Numbered from the stretch's first letter, positions 7,219-16,268 are shown. The stretch is DNA of 64,000 bases from UBA8919 sp041658185 (GCA_041658185.1 JBBAAR010000011.1:27054-91053), one strand, 5' to 3'. The notes: generated by a model not told the origin, from the sequence alone. Numbers and translations: made by a program.

Positions 7219-8307
7219 TCATTGTATTTTATTTTCTATGATTTTTACTTCCTGGTGTTCAACGGATAAAAGTTTATTTTCAAATTTTTCCAGTTTTTTT
7301 GATGTGTCGTCAAATTTACCCGCGGCTTTTGAAATATGTCCGCCGAGCGTTTCAAAATCCTCTTTGAATTTTCCGAAATCACCGGTCAAACGGGAAAGCG
7401 TTTCCATTATGTTTCGCGCACTTTCCTCAATTTTCATCCCGCGAAGCCCCAGAACAATCGCCTGCAAATATGCATAAAAAGAATTCGGCGAGACGGGAAT
7501 AACCCGTTTATTAAGAGCATAACTTGAAATTGAATCGTCAGCGGAGTTTTCTTCTCTTATGATTGTTTCATAATAAACATTTTCGGCCGGAATATACATC
7601 AGCGCAAAATCAAATGTCCCCTCGTCCGGTAAAATATATTTTGAGGAAATGGCATCAATATGTTTTTTTACATCGCCGACAAACTTTTTTCTCGCCTGAT
7701 TTTTTTCTTTTTCTTCGCCGGATATAATCATTTTTTTGAAATTTTCAAGCGGGAATTTTGAATCAACGGGAACAAGCCCCTGTCCGAGACGGATGATGGC
7801 ATCTACCTTTTCACCCGACTTAAAAGCGTACTGGAGCGTGTAAAATTTAGTCGGTAAAATCTGCGAAAGCAAATCACCGAGAAAAAATTCCCCGATATTT
7901 CCGCGCAGTTTCGGCGCCCTTAAAATCTCTTGCAAAGACGCTATATCCTGCCCGACCTCAAAAACCCGCTTTGTCGCCTCCGATAGCTGTCCTATGCTAA
8001 GGTTCACATCACCGACAACTTTTGCGGCGTTATCAAGCCGTTCACCGACGCTCTTTTGGGAGTTTAACAGTTGTGCGGCAACGGATGAAAGTTGTTCGTT
8101 AACCTGCGAGGTCAAGGTCGCAATCTGCTGGTTGATAAGACCTGTATTTCCGTTAAGTGTTTCACTGACCTGTTTTCTTAAAGCATCTATCTGCTGCTGC
8201 ATAATCAATGCTGACTGTGAATCTTGCGCAGTTGCCGGCATTTTTTTTATAATAAAAAACACGAGTGCTAAAATTATTACTACTGCTACCGTGAGAATTA
8301 TCGTCAT
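7219..8307 (-). CDS. rmuC: RmuC family DNA recombination protein
   Basis: 362 aa. One N-terminal membrane helix (TIILTVAVVIILALVFFII) is followed by a long coiled coil (residues about 30-125, with repeated QxxxL and Q/S-rich heptads). Then comes the RmuC nuclease-like core: LRGNIGEFFLGDLLSQILP, VDAIIRLGQGLVPVDSKFPLENF, and FALMYIPAENVYYE. The VDSKFPLE motif is the putative PD-(D/E)xK-type active-site strand. RmuC limits DNA inversions between short repeats in E. coli, which is of interest in a genome rich in short repeats. The ATG is only 9 bases below a TATAAT box, and no Shine-Dalgarno site is seen, so the mRNA may be leaderless. Confidence 0.9.
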   Translation of the reverse strand: MTIILTVAVVIILALVFFIIKKMPATAQDSQSALIMQQQIDALRKQVSETLNGNTGLINQQIATLTSQVNEQLSSVAAQLLNSQKSVGERLDNAAKVVGDVNLSIGQLSEATKRVFEVGQDIASLQEILRAPKLRGNIGEFFLGDLLSQILPTKFYTLQYAFKSGEKVDAIIRLGQGLVPVDSKFPLENFKKMIISGEEKEKNQARKKFVGDVKKHIDAISSKYILPDEGTFDFALMYIPAENVYYETIIREENSADDSISSYALNKRVIPVSPNSFYAYLQAIVLGLRGMKIEESARNIMETLSRLTGDFGKFKEDFETLGGHISKAAGKFDDTSKKLEKFENKLLSVEHQEVKIIENKIQ

Positions 8308-8316
8308 CGCAATTTA

Positions 8317-8345
8317 ATTATACTATAATTTAATCGAAAATTCAA
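8317..8345 (-). promoter_or_regulatory. Promoter of rmuC, leaderless type
   Basis: TTGAAT at 8340-8345, 17-base spacer, TATAAT at 8317-8322. Only 9 bases separate the -10 box from the ATG at 8307, so transcription should start within a few bases of the start codon. Confidence 0.75.
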
Positions 8346-8370
8346 GAACCGATTTATCTGCACGACACGA

Positions 8371-11295
8371 CTATAAAGCGGGAGTGCCGGAACAGATATT
8401 ATTAAACGGACAAAAATTGCAAGAGAGGTACTGCGGGGCTGCCGTAAAATTTTTGTTTTTTATTCCGTCTGAAACTTTTCTTATAATTTCTTCTATTTTT
8501 TCGGTCATCTTATCGTCGGGAACAACGGAACCGACAGCACCTGTGTTGACAAAATGGAGTTCCAATTTTTGAGGCAAACTTCCTGTAATTTTTTCCCATG
8601 CGAGAGCATATATGGCAAGTTGGGTGCTTTTTTTTGCCCTGTCATCCGCATCATCTTTGTCGGCAATGTCGGATGTCTTGAAATCTATTATTACCGCACC
8701 TTTTTTTGCCAAATCCACCCTGTCAAACCTGCCGGTAACAAAGTCATCGCCGAAAGTAAATTTAAACTTTTTTTCAATATATCTCGGCACCGTTTTGGAT
8801 TTTTGCTCGCGGTGAAAAAATTTCCTTATCGTTTCCCGACCCTCTTCTAACCGCCTTTCTTCGTGCTCACGGGATAAAAAACCCGACGATTGCCAGTTTG
8901 CCTCAAATTTTTTAAGGAGTTCCGCCAAGTCAACCGATCTGTTTTCCATTCTTCTTTTATAATAAAACTGGATTGTTTCGTGCATGGCGTTTCCGTAAAT
9001 TATGGAATGGTTTGCCATAACTGGAATTTTTAATATGTGGATGTATTTATATTTCAGAGGACAGGTGAGATAATCGTCAATTTGAAAATGACTCAGCGTT
9101 AGCCGGCAAGGGACGGTAGATTTTGAGACGGAAGGCGAATTTTCTAAAACCTCATTTTTTTTAATCGCCTCTATCGGGTGAAGTTTTTTTGATGTGATTT
9201 TTGTCTGCGCCAAATTAAGCGTTTCATAAACAAACTGGCTGACTTTTCTTTCTCTGGCGCCGCCGTAATCGCAAGCACTTGTAAGATAAAGTTCATCTTT
9301 CGTCCTGGTCATACCCACATAAAAAAGCCGCCTTTCTTCCTGGATGTGAAAATCGCCCGACGGTAAAATATCTTTTATAAGCGAATCCGGGATTTCTATG
9401 CGTTCCTTTCTGCGTCTTACCGGAAATTTGTCCTGGACCAATGAAACCATAAACACAACCGGGAATTCAAGACCTTTCGCTTTATGAATCGTTAAAATAT
9501 TTACCGCATCAGTATCTAAATCCGCCTCGGCAGTCGCCGGATTGCTGCCCGCCTCAATAAGAGCCGAAAGATGAGATGTGAAAAATTGCAGTTTATCGTG
9601 CTTGGAAATTTCGGAATAATTTTTGACTATCTCAAAAAATAAGGCGATGTTTGAGACACTTTCTACCGAACTGCTCTTTTCTTCGTCGGCGAGTTCTTTT
9701 AACCAGCCGGTTTCCTTAATAAATTTATAAAGCACCTCGCCCGTAGATAACTGCCTAGATAACTCAATGTATTTTTTGATGTCGTCGGTAATTCTTTTAA
9801 TTATTTTTTTCCCGTCTTCGCTTATATTTTCCGCATCCGGTTTATTGAATACATTATACAGAGGATTTTTTTTTCTTGACGATTCGTTGAGGAGCATTGT
9901 TAAATCATCCATCGGCACGTCGTAAATCTCGGATGATGAAAGATGAAACAGCGAGACATTGTCCGACAAGTCGGAGACGATTTTTAGAAATGATATTAAA
10001 ACTTTTATTTCTTCCCTTTCGTAAAGTCCGCTGCCGCCCGAAAAATGCCAGGGAATGTTTTTTACATTGAGTGATTTAATAAACGGCAGTGCATCATTGT
10101 TGGAACGGACAAGAACCGCAAAATCCGCGTATTTTTTTCCGCTTTTTAATAAATCAATTATTTTTTCGGCAACGAAATCCGACTCGGCGGAGACGGTATC
10201 AAAGTGATGGTGACTAACTGCATTCCTACGCTCTGTGCTCTGTGCTCTGTGCTCTCTTACGCTTATAAGTTTCTTGTTGATTTTATTTTTCACTTCCAGG
10301 CGGTCGGGATTGTTATATTTTACAAGCGTGTAGGCGTTATCCAATATCTGCTGAAGGGAGCGGTAGTTTTTTGTAAGCACGACCTGTTTTGCCCTCGTGT
10401 ATGCCTTTTTAAAGTTCAGTATGTTTGAAATCGCAGCGCCCCTGAACTTATAAATACTTTGGTCGTCATCGCCGACGACTGTTATATTTTTTTCACTGTT
10501 CAGTAAAATTTTAAGCAGTTGGAATTGAGAATAATTTGTGTCCTGAAATTCGTCCACGAGAATATATTTGAACTTTTCACGGTATTTTTTCAGTATTGAC
10601 GGATGATCCCTGAAAAGTTTTAAGCCAAGCCATACCTGATCGCTGAAATCAATCAATCCGTAGTGCATTTTAAGTTCTTCATATTTTCTGTAAATTTCCG
10701 AAATCTCTTTCTGGATGACAAACTGGTCGGCAAGTTCTTTATTCTTAGATTCTTTTTTGACGACATTTTCCAGCAGTTGAACATAATTTGCATATTCCTC
10801 ATAAGAAACATCCTCGTCCTTAAGACGGGAAAATAAAAACAACAGCGCGTCAATATGCTTTTGCGGATTACCCAGCGGTCTTAATTTTTCCATCGGGAAC
10901 TCAAAAAGATGCTCCCTGAAAAAGACAATCTGCTGCGGCTGCGCCATAACTCTAAAATCGGATGTTAGTCCCAGAAAAATTGATTCGTCCTCCAAAATTC
11001 TGTTGCCGAACGAGTGAAATGTAGAAATCCACACATCCGCAAAACCGTAAGGCACAAGCATATCAACCCTTTCCTGCATTTCGGCAGCGGCTTTTTCAGT
11101 AAAAGTGAGAGCCAGAATTTCCTCGGGTTTTGCTTTTTTTTTGGATATAAGATACGCGATGCGGTTTGCTATAACCGTTGTTTTTCCGGTTCCTGCGCCC
11201 GCTACAATCAAAAGCGGGCCTTTACTGTGAACGACCGCTTTTTTCTGTTCGTTATTTAATTGCTGTAAAAAACTTTCGGAAGGTAATCTCGGCAT
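8371..11295 (-). CDS. UvrD/Rep-type helicase fused to RecB-like Fe-S nuclease
   Basis: 974 aa superfamily 1A helicase. Motif I GAGTGKTT (residues 33-40), motif II VDEFQDTN, motif III GDDDQSIYKFRGA, motif IV YRS, motif V TIHKAKGLEFP and motif VI LFYVGMTRTKDELYL are all present. After about residue 755 there is a PD-(D/E)xK nuclease domain (GRFDRVDLAKKG ... IIDFKTS) framed by four cysteines: one in YLTCPLKY, and C959, C962 and C968 near the C-terminus. This is the AddB/Cas4-type iron-sulfur arrangement. The protein probably resects double-strand breaks, doing in one chain what AddAB does in two. It starts one base after the upstream lipoprotein stop. A 7-bp tandem repeat adds EHRAQSTERR in the middle. 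Confidence 0.88.
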   Translation of the reverse strand: MPRLPSESFLQQLNNEQKKAVVHSKGPLLIVAGAGTGKTTVIANRIAYLISKKKAKPEEILALTFTEKAAAEMQERVDMLVPYGFADVWISTFHSFGNRILEDESIFLGLTSDFRVMAQPQQIVFFREHLFEFPMEKLRPLGNPQKHIDALLFLFSRLKDEDVSYEEYANYVQLLENVVKKESKNKELADQFVIQKEISEIYRKYEELKMHYGLIDFSDQVWLGLKLFRDHPSILKKYREKFKYILVDEFQDTNYSQFQLLKILLNSEKNITVVGDDDQSIYKFRGAAISNILNFKKAYTRAKQVVLTKNYRSLQQILDNAYTLVKYNNPDRLEVKNKINKKLISVREHRAQSTERRNAVSHHHFDTVSAESDFVAEKIIDLLKSGKKYADFAVLVRSNNDALPFIKSLNVKNIPWHFSGGSGLYEREEIKVLISFLKIVSDLSDNVSLFHLSSSEIYDVPMDDLTMLLNESSRKKNPLYNVFNKPDAENISEDGKKIIKRITDDIKKYIELSRQLSTGEVLYKFIKETGWLKELADEEKSSSVESVSNIALFFEIVKNYSEISKHDKLQFFTSHLSALIEAGSNPATAEADLDTDAVNILTIHKAKGLEFPVVFMVSLVQDKFPVRRRKERIEIPDSLIKDILPSGDFHIQEERRLFYVGMTRTKDELYLTSACDYGGARERKVSQFVYETLNLAQTKITSKKLHPIEAIKKNEVLENSPSVSKSTVPCRLTLSHFQIDDYLTCPLKYKYIHILKIPVMANHSIIYGNAMHETIQFYYKRRMENRSVDLAELLKKFEANWQSSGFLSREHEERRLEEGRETIRKFFHREQKSKTVPRYIEKKFKFTFGDDFVTGRFDRVDLAKKGAVIIDFKTSDIADKDDADDRAKKSTQLAIYALAWEKITGSLPQKLELHFVNTGAVGSVVPDDKMTEKIEEIIRKVSDGIKNKNFTAAPQYLSCNFCPFNNICSGTPAL
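10231..10258. repeat. 7-bp tandem repeat in helicase gene
   Basis: Three perfect CTCTGTG units plus a degenerate fourth (GAGCACA read on the coding strand) encode REHRAQSTERR between helicase motifs, a place where family members are variable. Confidence 0.88.
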
Positions 11296-11296
11296 T

Positions 11297-12115
11297 TCAT
11301 TCAGAAGGTATATTTATCTCTTTCAGTTCCGTTATTCTTATTTCAGTGCTACCCGATGACTGCGTCGTAAGAATTTTTCCCACTTCCGGTGCGAAATATT
11401 CATAAGACCAGGACGGCGCGCCGATTAGCTGCTTTTTTATTTTAACGCAATTTGAAAATTTGCCGGCGGCAACAGTTACCTCTTCGCTTTTGGAAACTAT
11501 CGCGTATTTCACATTGCCTACTAACCACTCTTTGTCGGCATCAACCGGTAAAAGCATAACCGTTGAAATTATTTTTCCGTCTTTGTCAGTTTCATAAAAA
11601 CCGGCTTTTGTTTTTTTGTAATATTTTTTGAACCCGCTTATGAAATTTCCCCTCGTGTAAAGTTTTCTCGTCATTTCAAAAATATCGTCGGTAACTGCGA
11701 TAATTTCATTTTTTGCCGTCATATATTTTCCGAAAGTGTCCGAGTCAACCTCAATCCATTTTGCAAATTTTACCAGCGGAAAATAGTCGGCAATTTCAAG
11801 CAACGCCGCTTTTGAATTTTCAACCCAACCGCTATTAGGATAGTCGTTGACCACTCTTTTGTAACTCTTTTTTGCTTCCGGAACATTTTCAATATTTTGA
11901 TGATAAATCCTTGCGATGCTGTAAATCGCTTCCGCTACTCTCGGATGAACAGGATTTTTTTCAATTATCTTTTCGTATTTTTGTATTGCCTCGCTAAATT
12001 TACCGCTTGCTTTTAATTTCTCCGCAGATTTGAACTGATAATCAACACCGCAACCGGTAAGGGCAGAGAATAGAGAATAGAGAATGGAGAATAGTAAAAG
12101 ATTTTTAATTTTCAT
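11297..12115 (-). CDS. TPR lipoprotein (outer-membrane-type)
   Basis: 272 aa. Signal peptide with lipobox LTGC (Cys22), so the mature protein is lipid-anchored. Residues about 30-115 hold two to three TPRs (SGKFSEAIQKYEKIIEKNP; PEAKKSYKRVVNDYP), as in BamD/YbgF-like proteins. The remaining ~150 residues show no family I can name. They contain a KKYYKKTKAGFYETDKDGK segment and a C-terminal beta-rich part (SCVKIKKQL-like). The signal peptide itself is built from a 7-bp tandem repeat (FSILYSLFSA). The gene overlaps the VanZ gene by 11 bases and precedes the helicase with a 1-base gap, so it is part of the same operon. Confidence 0.72.
   Translation of the reverse strand: MKIKNLLLFSILYSLFSALTGCGVDYQFKSAEKLKASGKFSEAIQKYEKIIEKNPVHPRVAEAIYSIARIYHQNIENVPEAKKSYKRVVNDYPNSGWVENSKAALLEIADYFPLVKFAKWIEVDSDTFGKYMTAKNEIIAVTDDIFEMTRKLYTRGNFISGFKKYYKKTKAGFYETDKDGKIISTVMLLPVDADKEWLVGNVKYAIVSKSEEVTVAAGKFSNCVKIKKQLIGAPSWSYEYFAPEVGKILTTQSSGSTEIRITELKEINIPSE
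12066..12093. repeat. 7-bp tandem repeat in lipoprotein signal peptide
   Basis: Four units GAGAATA, GAGAATA, GAGAATG, GAGAATA on the plus strand encode the hydrophobic LLLFSILYSLFSA core of the signal peptide, so copy-number change would alter export or frame. Confidence 0.88.
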
Positions 12116-12479
12116 TTTTTACATTTCCTTTTTTGATATAAAGATATACAACAAGTAAAATTCCGACGATATCAACCAATACATCCCAAGGCGTGCCGCA
12201 TCTGTTTTTTATAAATGTCTGATGATATTCGTCGCTTACGGCGTATAAAAACGAAATTACCGACGGCCAAAAAATCAAAAACGCATAAGACTTCCGGAAC
12301 GACCTTCTGAACGCCCTTATCAGAAGAATTGTCAGAATAAAATACTCCGTAATATGCGCTCCCTTACGCAAAATTAAATCCCAAACCCCGAGACCCGTTC
12401 CAAGCCCCGGAATATCGGAAAGGTAATAAATAATATATCCCCATACAAAAACCGGAAGCCAGAGTTTAATAAATTTCAT
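12105..12479 (-). CDS. VanZ family membrane protein
   Basis: 124 aa with four hydrophobic helices. The family hallmarks are present: LPVFVWGYIIYYLSDIPG at the start, KGAHITEYFILTILL (His in helix 2), SDEYHQTF and the WDVLVDIVGILLVV end. VanZ-like proteins are small integral membrane proteins with a role in teicoplanin resistance in one case and unknown function in most. The ATG overlaps the stop of the ORF6N gene by 4 bases and its own 3' end overlaps the lipoprotein start, so translation is likely coupled. Confidence 0.85.
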   Translation of the reverse strand: MKFIKLWLPVFVWGYIIYYLSDIPGLGTGLGVWDLILRKGAHITEYFILTILLIRAFRRSFRKSYAFLIFWPSVISFLYAVSDEYHQTFIKNRCGTPWDVLVDIVGILLVVYLYIKKGNVKNEN

Positions 12480-12985
12480 AAAAATCCTATCTTTTTTCGT
12501 TTAGATGCAGGCGGTGTTATCAATGCTCTGATGGCATCAAATACAACCCTAAATTGCTGGTCGTATTTCTTTTCCATCTCCTCTATTTTTCTTTGTAAAT
12601 CTTTATGGGTTGCAAGTAACGACTTCAATTTCGTAAATGTTCTCATAATCTGGATGTTGACCTGAATTGCTCTTTTACTCCGCAAAACACTTGACAACAT
12701 CGCAACGCCTTGCTCGGTAAAAACGTAAGGTATGTATCGCCGTCCACCCCAACTTGAGGTCACAAATTGTGACCTCAAGATTTTAAACTCTTTTTCCGTT
12801 AATAAAAACATAAAATCTTCAGGAAAACGTTCCAAATTCCGTTTTACTGCTTGAATCAAAACCTTTGTTTCAACACCATAAAGTGTCGCCAAATCATGGT
12901 CTATCATAACTTTCTGTCCTCGGATGAAATAAATTTTGTTTTCTATTCTTTCGGCAAGTACCAAATCTTTCACTATTACCCCCAA
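12476..12985 (-). CDS. ORF6N domain DNA-binding protein
   Basis: 169 aa. Residues 10-100 match the ORF6N/KilA-N type domain: IENKIYFIRGQKVMIDHDLATLYGVETK, then AVKRNLERFPEDFMFLLTEKE, then YVFTEQGVAMLSSVL. The rest is a coiled coil (about residues 115-150) and a basic tail. ORF6N proteins are common in phages and in mobile or defence islands and probably bind DNA, but their functions are mostly unknown. It begins the operon vanZ - lipoprotein - helicase and borders the defence-like region. A repeated 31-bp element lies 32 bases upstream of the start. Confidence 0.88.
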   Translation of the reverse strand: MGVIVKDLVLAERIENKIYFIRGQKVMIDHDLATLYGVETKVLIQAVKRNLERFPEDFMFLLTEKEFKILRSQFVTSSWGGRRYIPYVFTEQGVAMLSSVLRSKRAIQVNIQIMRTFTKLKSLLATHKDLQRKIEEMEKKYDQQFRVVFDAIRALITPPASKRKKIGFL

Positions 12986-13016
12986 AAGTCAAATTTTCTG
13001 TTTTTCTTATGTCCGT

Positions 13017-13047
13017 CGGTAAAACCCGACCTATTATACTACTTTCG
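13017..13047. repeat. 31-bp direct repeat, copy 1
   Basis: Identical over 31 bases to 16216-16246, in the same orientation, and both copies are intergenic. On the minus strand it contains TATAAT followed by GGTCGGGTTTTACCG, so it could carry a -10 box and a small hairpin. The flank continues with CCCTAAAGGGA and a degenerate repeat. Confidence 0.85.
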
Positions 13048-13162
13048 TCCCTAAAGGGATTTCCTTCGGTCACAACTACGAAACTATGAAAGTTCCAAAA
13101 TTATAAAACGACAAAGCGATGATACAGCGAACCTTATGTGACTAAAAATTCCACCGTTTTAC

Positions 13163-13603
13163 TTAGTCGGCTTCAAGCACGGCTCGTATGTTTGCCAAAA
13201 TGCTTTCAGCAAGTTTTGCCGATTCGTCGGTTTTATCAGCCGACAGCCAATATCTGCTGCCGACAGTATTGAAAAGCACAATTTTTTTCTGCTCGCTTTC
13301 GCTCAAAAACATTTTAACGCCGCGGGGCTTCTGACCGGCACCAGTTTTGTTTATGACCAGCACAGCACCGAATTTTTTAGTGGTCTTGTCCCCGAGTTCT
13401 TTTTTGCCGGTTACTGAAACACTGCAACCGTCTTTCTTGATAGCCGCTTTAATTTTTGAAATCACCGGGTCGTTAAGATTTTCCTTCTCGGCAACGATGA
13501 GCACCCGTTTCACCGCACCCGCCCGTGCAAAAGAAACAACCGCACACCCTAAAATCAATGCCGCCACACCTATCCACCCGCCAAATGTTAATATTCGCTT
13601 CAT
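13163..13603 (-). CDS. Exported protein of unknown function, possibly flavodoxin-like fold
   Basis: 146 aa. Residues 1-28 form a signal peptide or anchor (TFGGWIGVAALILGCAVVSFA); LILGC could be a lipobox. The rest has an alternating alpha/beta pattern: KRVLIVAEKEN (strand then loop), a helix VISKIKAAIKKDG, FGAVLVINKTGAG (strand), EQKKIVLFNTVGS (strand) and a terminal helix. This resembles a flavodoxin-type Rossmann layout, but no cofactor motif can be seen and I do not recognise the family. It stands alone, with gaps of about 180 and 90 bases on either side. Confidence 0.6.
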   Translation of the reverse strand: MKRILTFGGWIGVAALILGCAVVSFARAGAVKRVLIVAEKENLNDPVISKIKAAIKKDGCSVSVTGKKELGDKTTKKFGAVLVINKTGAGQKPRGVKMFLSESEQKKIVLFNTVGSRYWLSADKTDESAKLAESILANIRAVLEAD

Positions 13604-13694
13604 ATTTCTAAAATATTTTTTTAAGTTTTCAAATTAGAAAAATGTAAGGCGTCTCCATTTTTCCACATTTCCCCATATGGTTGTCTGAAATCCA

Positions 13695-14738
13695 TTACTT
13701 AATTTCCTCTAAAAGTCGATTCTTCATTTCTTTTTCTGACGGTAATACTTTTTTAAGTTCAGCGGGAAGTTTTGTCGTCAAATGGTACTTTGATACGCCC
13801 ATAGGGTTTTTAACGCTTCTTAACGCATATTCAACGGTTATATTGCTTTTATCAGCACAGAGAATAATTCCTATTGGCGGATTTTCATCTTTTAAGCGGG
13901 TTTGTTCATTTAACAGATGAAGATAAAAATCCATTTTTCCGGCATACTCGGGCTGAAATTTGCCTGTCTTAAGTTCAACGGCAACGAGACATTTAATTTT
14001 ACGGTTAAAAAACAATAAATCAACAAAATATTCAGCGCCGTCTAATTCCAGCCGATACTGATTGCCAATGAATGAAAATCCCGAACCAAGTTCAAGTAGA
14101 AAGTGTTTGATTTTTTCAATAAGCCGTTTTTCAAGATCTCTTTCCAAGACAGGTTTTGTTATGCCAAGAAAATCCAGATTATAAACGCTTTTTAGTGATT
14201 CGTCCGCTTGTTCTGAAAGGTGAGCCGGTAAAGTTTTTGGGAAGTTATGTTGTTTGGGAATTTTTGTTGATAATCCATAAGCATCGGCATTTATTTGATT
14301 AAGAAGAACATTTCTGGACCAGCCCATTTCAGATGATGCTTTAATATAATATTCTCTTTCTTTCATGTTGGATATTTTATTTAAAATCATCAGATTGTGT
14401 CCCCATGGTATTTCTGCGACAATCTGTCGCAGAATTGGTGAATCTCTGTATGTGTCATAAAATCTTCTCATATCCCATAGATTACGACTTGAGTATCCCT
14501 GCAAATTAGGAAATTCATTTTGTAAATCACCGGCTAATTTTTCAACAATGCCGTGGCCCCAACCATATTGTTTTTGTTTCTCAATAATTGTTTTTCCGAG
14601 GTCCCAATATAATTTTATTAATTCTTTGTTTAACTGCCGGCTTGCCTGCACTCTTGCAGAGGCGATTTTTTGTTTAATCTCGTTTAAAAACGAAATATAC
14701 TTTTTATCAGGAATCAAAATGCATCCTTTCTTCTTCAT
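13695..14738 (-). CDS. DUF1016 / YhcG-type PD-(D/E)xK nuclease
   Basis: 347 aa from an ATG with a GGAGG site at 14746-14750; the longer frame would start upstream of that site, so I reject it. The N-terminal domain contains NKELIKLYWDLGKTI and the GYSSRNLWDMRRFYDTY motif of DUF1016. The C-terminal nuclease fold shows EYFVDLLFFNRKIKCLVAVELKTGKF, with Asp and E-x-K as catalytic residues, and a conserved GxILC strand later. Such proteins accompany restriction-modification systems and mobile DNA. A paralogue lies at 21086. Separated from neighbours by short gaps, so probably its own transcript. Confidence 0.88.
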   Translation of the reverse strand: MKKKGCILIPDKKYISFLNEIKQKIASARVQASRQLNKELIKLYWDLGKTIIEKQKQYGWGHGIVEKLAGDLQNEFPNLQGYSSRNLWDMRRFYDTYRDSPILRQIVAEIPWGHNLMILNKISNMKEREYYIKASSEMGWSRNVLLNQINADAYGLSTKIPKQHNFPKTLPAHLSEQADESLKSVYNLDFLGITKPVLERDLEKRLIEKIKHFLLELGSGFSFIGNQYRLELDGAEYFVDLLFFNRKIKCLVAVELKTGKFQPEYAGKMDFYLHLLNEQTRLKDENPPIGIILCADKSNITVEYALRSVKNPMGVSKYHLTTKLPAELKKVLPSEKEMKNRLLEEIK

Positions 14739-14836
14739 ATCAATTCCTCCGCGAGAATTAAACTTTCTCAAAATCTTTTTTTCAAGTTTTCAAATCAAGA
14801 ACCGTCCCCGTAATATTTAACCCTGTTTTTAATGTT

Positions 14837-15946
14837 CTATTTGTTTTCTAAATCTTCACGCAGTTTTACTATTTGAACCAACATCGGCTGATTCTTGCCC
14901 ACATAAGCCATCTCCGTATCTTTCAAAATATCTATTGCCTTTGAATGTTTTCCGGCGTTAACATACATTTTTGCAAGGTCATAAATACCGGAGATATATG
15001 AAAAATGGTATTCAAGTTTCTTGAAAATTTTTACTGCTTTTTCCTGATATTTTATGGCGTTGTCCATATTATCCATAAATTTTTCAATCTCGGCAATCCG
15101 CGAATATATGGTGTCTATTTCATCTTCTTTGAGCGACAATTTATAATATTTTATGGCATCGGAATAATTTGAGTTTATCTGATGTATTTCACCGATTTTT
15201 AAATATGTGCGGGCGGCGCCGTATTTGTCTTTATTTTGCTTATATAACTTTAACGCATAATTGAATTGTTCAAGGGCATTAGTATAATCTTTTGTATGAA
15301 GATACTCAAAACCTAATCCATAATAGCCCTCAGGAGAATCCGGGTTTTCATCAACTACTTTTTGGAAACAGCCCATCGCTTTCTTATGGTCCGAGACAAT
15401 CCAGCAGTCAAATACTCCTTTTGAATAGTTTTCTTCCGCCGTAACGGACTTCGTTTCACTACCGGATTTTGTCAGCGTTTTGTGAAAATATTTTGCGGTA
15501 TTTTCCGCAAGTTTCCTCTGTATATCAAAAATTTTGTTTATTCTACCTTCCATATTATTAGTCGTTACAACGCTGCCGGTTTCTACATCCAAAAGCCGCA
15601 TATTCACTTTAATATAACCATCATTTTTTGAAACGCTGCCGACGATAATATATTTCGCACCTAAAAGTTTGTTGATTTCCAAAAAAGTATTTTCATCCGT
15701 CAACCCCGACATTTGTAATTTCATCTCTTTAATTATCTGGTCAAGTTGCGGTCTCTCAACAACCCGTAAACTTTTTATGTTTCCAAGATGCGTGGATAAC
15801 GACTCGCTGAAAGATATTCCCAACCAGTCGTTATTTTTGTTATCTGTGAGATTTTGGAAAGGCGCAATTGCTATGGTCGGTATGTTACAATATGCAGACA
15901 CCGTAAAAAGAAAACAGAACATGGAAAGTATTAATTTTTTTCTCAT
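14837..15946 (-). CDS. Exported CsgG/FlgO-like protein with TPRs
   Basis: 369 aa with a signal peptide (residues 1-19, LILSMFCFLFTVSAYC). Residues 23-150 are CsgG-like: IAIAPFQNLT, WLGISFSESLSTHL, RVVERPQLDQIIKE, GAKYIIVGSV and VNMRLLDVETG. This domain is found in curli-secretion and penicillin-binding-activator-type proteins of the outer envelope. From about residue 175 to the end there are five or six TPRs. The protein probably acts in envelope assembly or secretion at the inner face of the outer membrane, but no partner is encoded nearby. The ribosome site GGAGG lies about 12 bases before the ATG, which is rather far. Confidence 0.78.
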   Translation of the reverse strand: MRKKLILSMFCFLFTVSAYCNIPTIAIAPFQNLTDNKNNDWLGISFSESLSTHLGNIKSLRVVERPQLDQIIKEMKLQMSGLTDENTFLEINKLLGAKYIIVGSVSKNDGYIKVNMRLLDVETGSVVTTNNMEGRINKIFDIQRKLAENTAKYFHKTLTKSGSETKSVTAEENYSKGVFDCWIVSDHKKAMGCFQKVVDENPDSPEGYYGLGFEYLHTKDYTNALEQFNYALKLYKQNKDKYGAARTYLKIGEIHQINSNYSDAIKYYKLSLKEDEIDTIYSRIAEIEKFMDNMDNAIKYQEKAVKIFKKLEYHFSYISGIYDLAKMYVNAGKHSKAIDILKDTEMAYVGKNQPMLVQIVKLREDLENK

Positions 15947-16075
15947 TTTACAATATTCCTCCTTTTTTTAATTATGATGATTCTGATATTCTCATCCCAA
16001 AATTATGTTTTCAAATTTTCAAATCAGAAACCAGAACCGTCCCCGTAATATAAAACGTGTGTTAATCGGTTAATC

Positions 16076-16154
16076 GGGACGGAGCTCATTATTTAGTCCG
16101 TAATAGTAGTTCCGTCTCAAAATACACTTTTTACCTTTTAATTAGCTCCGTCCC
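16076..16154. repeat. REP-like inverted repeat
   Basis: Perfect 11-bp arms GGGACGGAGCT (16076-16086) and AGCTCCGTCCC (16144-16154), with TTA sequences inside and an inner TAGTCCGTAATAG. The GGGACGG core resembles intergenic palindromes mobilised by REP-associated transposases, though no transposase is in the window. Confidence 0.7.
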
Positions 16155-16215
16155 CATTATTCACCCATTATTACATTTTCCCTATTTTTCAATTTTCCGG
16201 TTTTATCTTTGCCGG

Positions 16216-16246
16216 CGGTAAAACCCGACCTATTATACTACTTTCG
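16216..16246. repeat. 31-bp direct repeat, copy 2
   Basis: Identical to 13017-13047. The two copies flank a 3.2 kb stretch holding the small exported protein, the DUF1016 nuclease and the CsgG-like gene. Confidence 0.85.
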
Positions 16247-16268
16247 CAACTACGCAACTACGCAACTA
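16245..16268. repeat. 8-bp intergenic tandem repeat
   Basis: Three perfect CGCAACTA units directly after the 31-bp repeat, followed by degenerate CGAAAGTAGGTAAGTAG. Confidence 0.85.

Noticed and set aside
13017..13047. Second c-di-GMP riboswitch
   Set aside because: CGGGTTTTACCG is similar to the GEMM 3' end, but GACGCAAA and the GNRA hairpin are missing.
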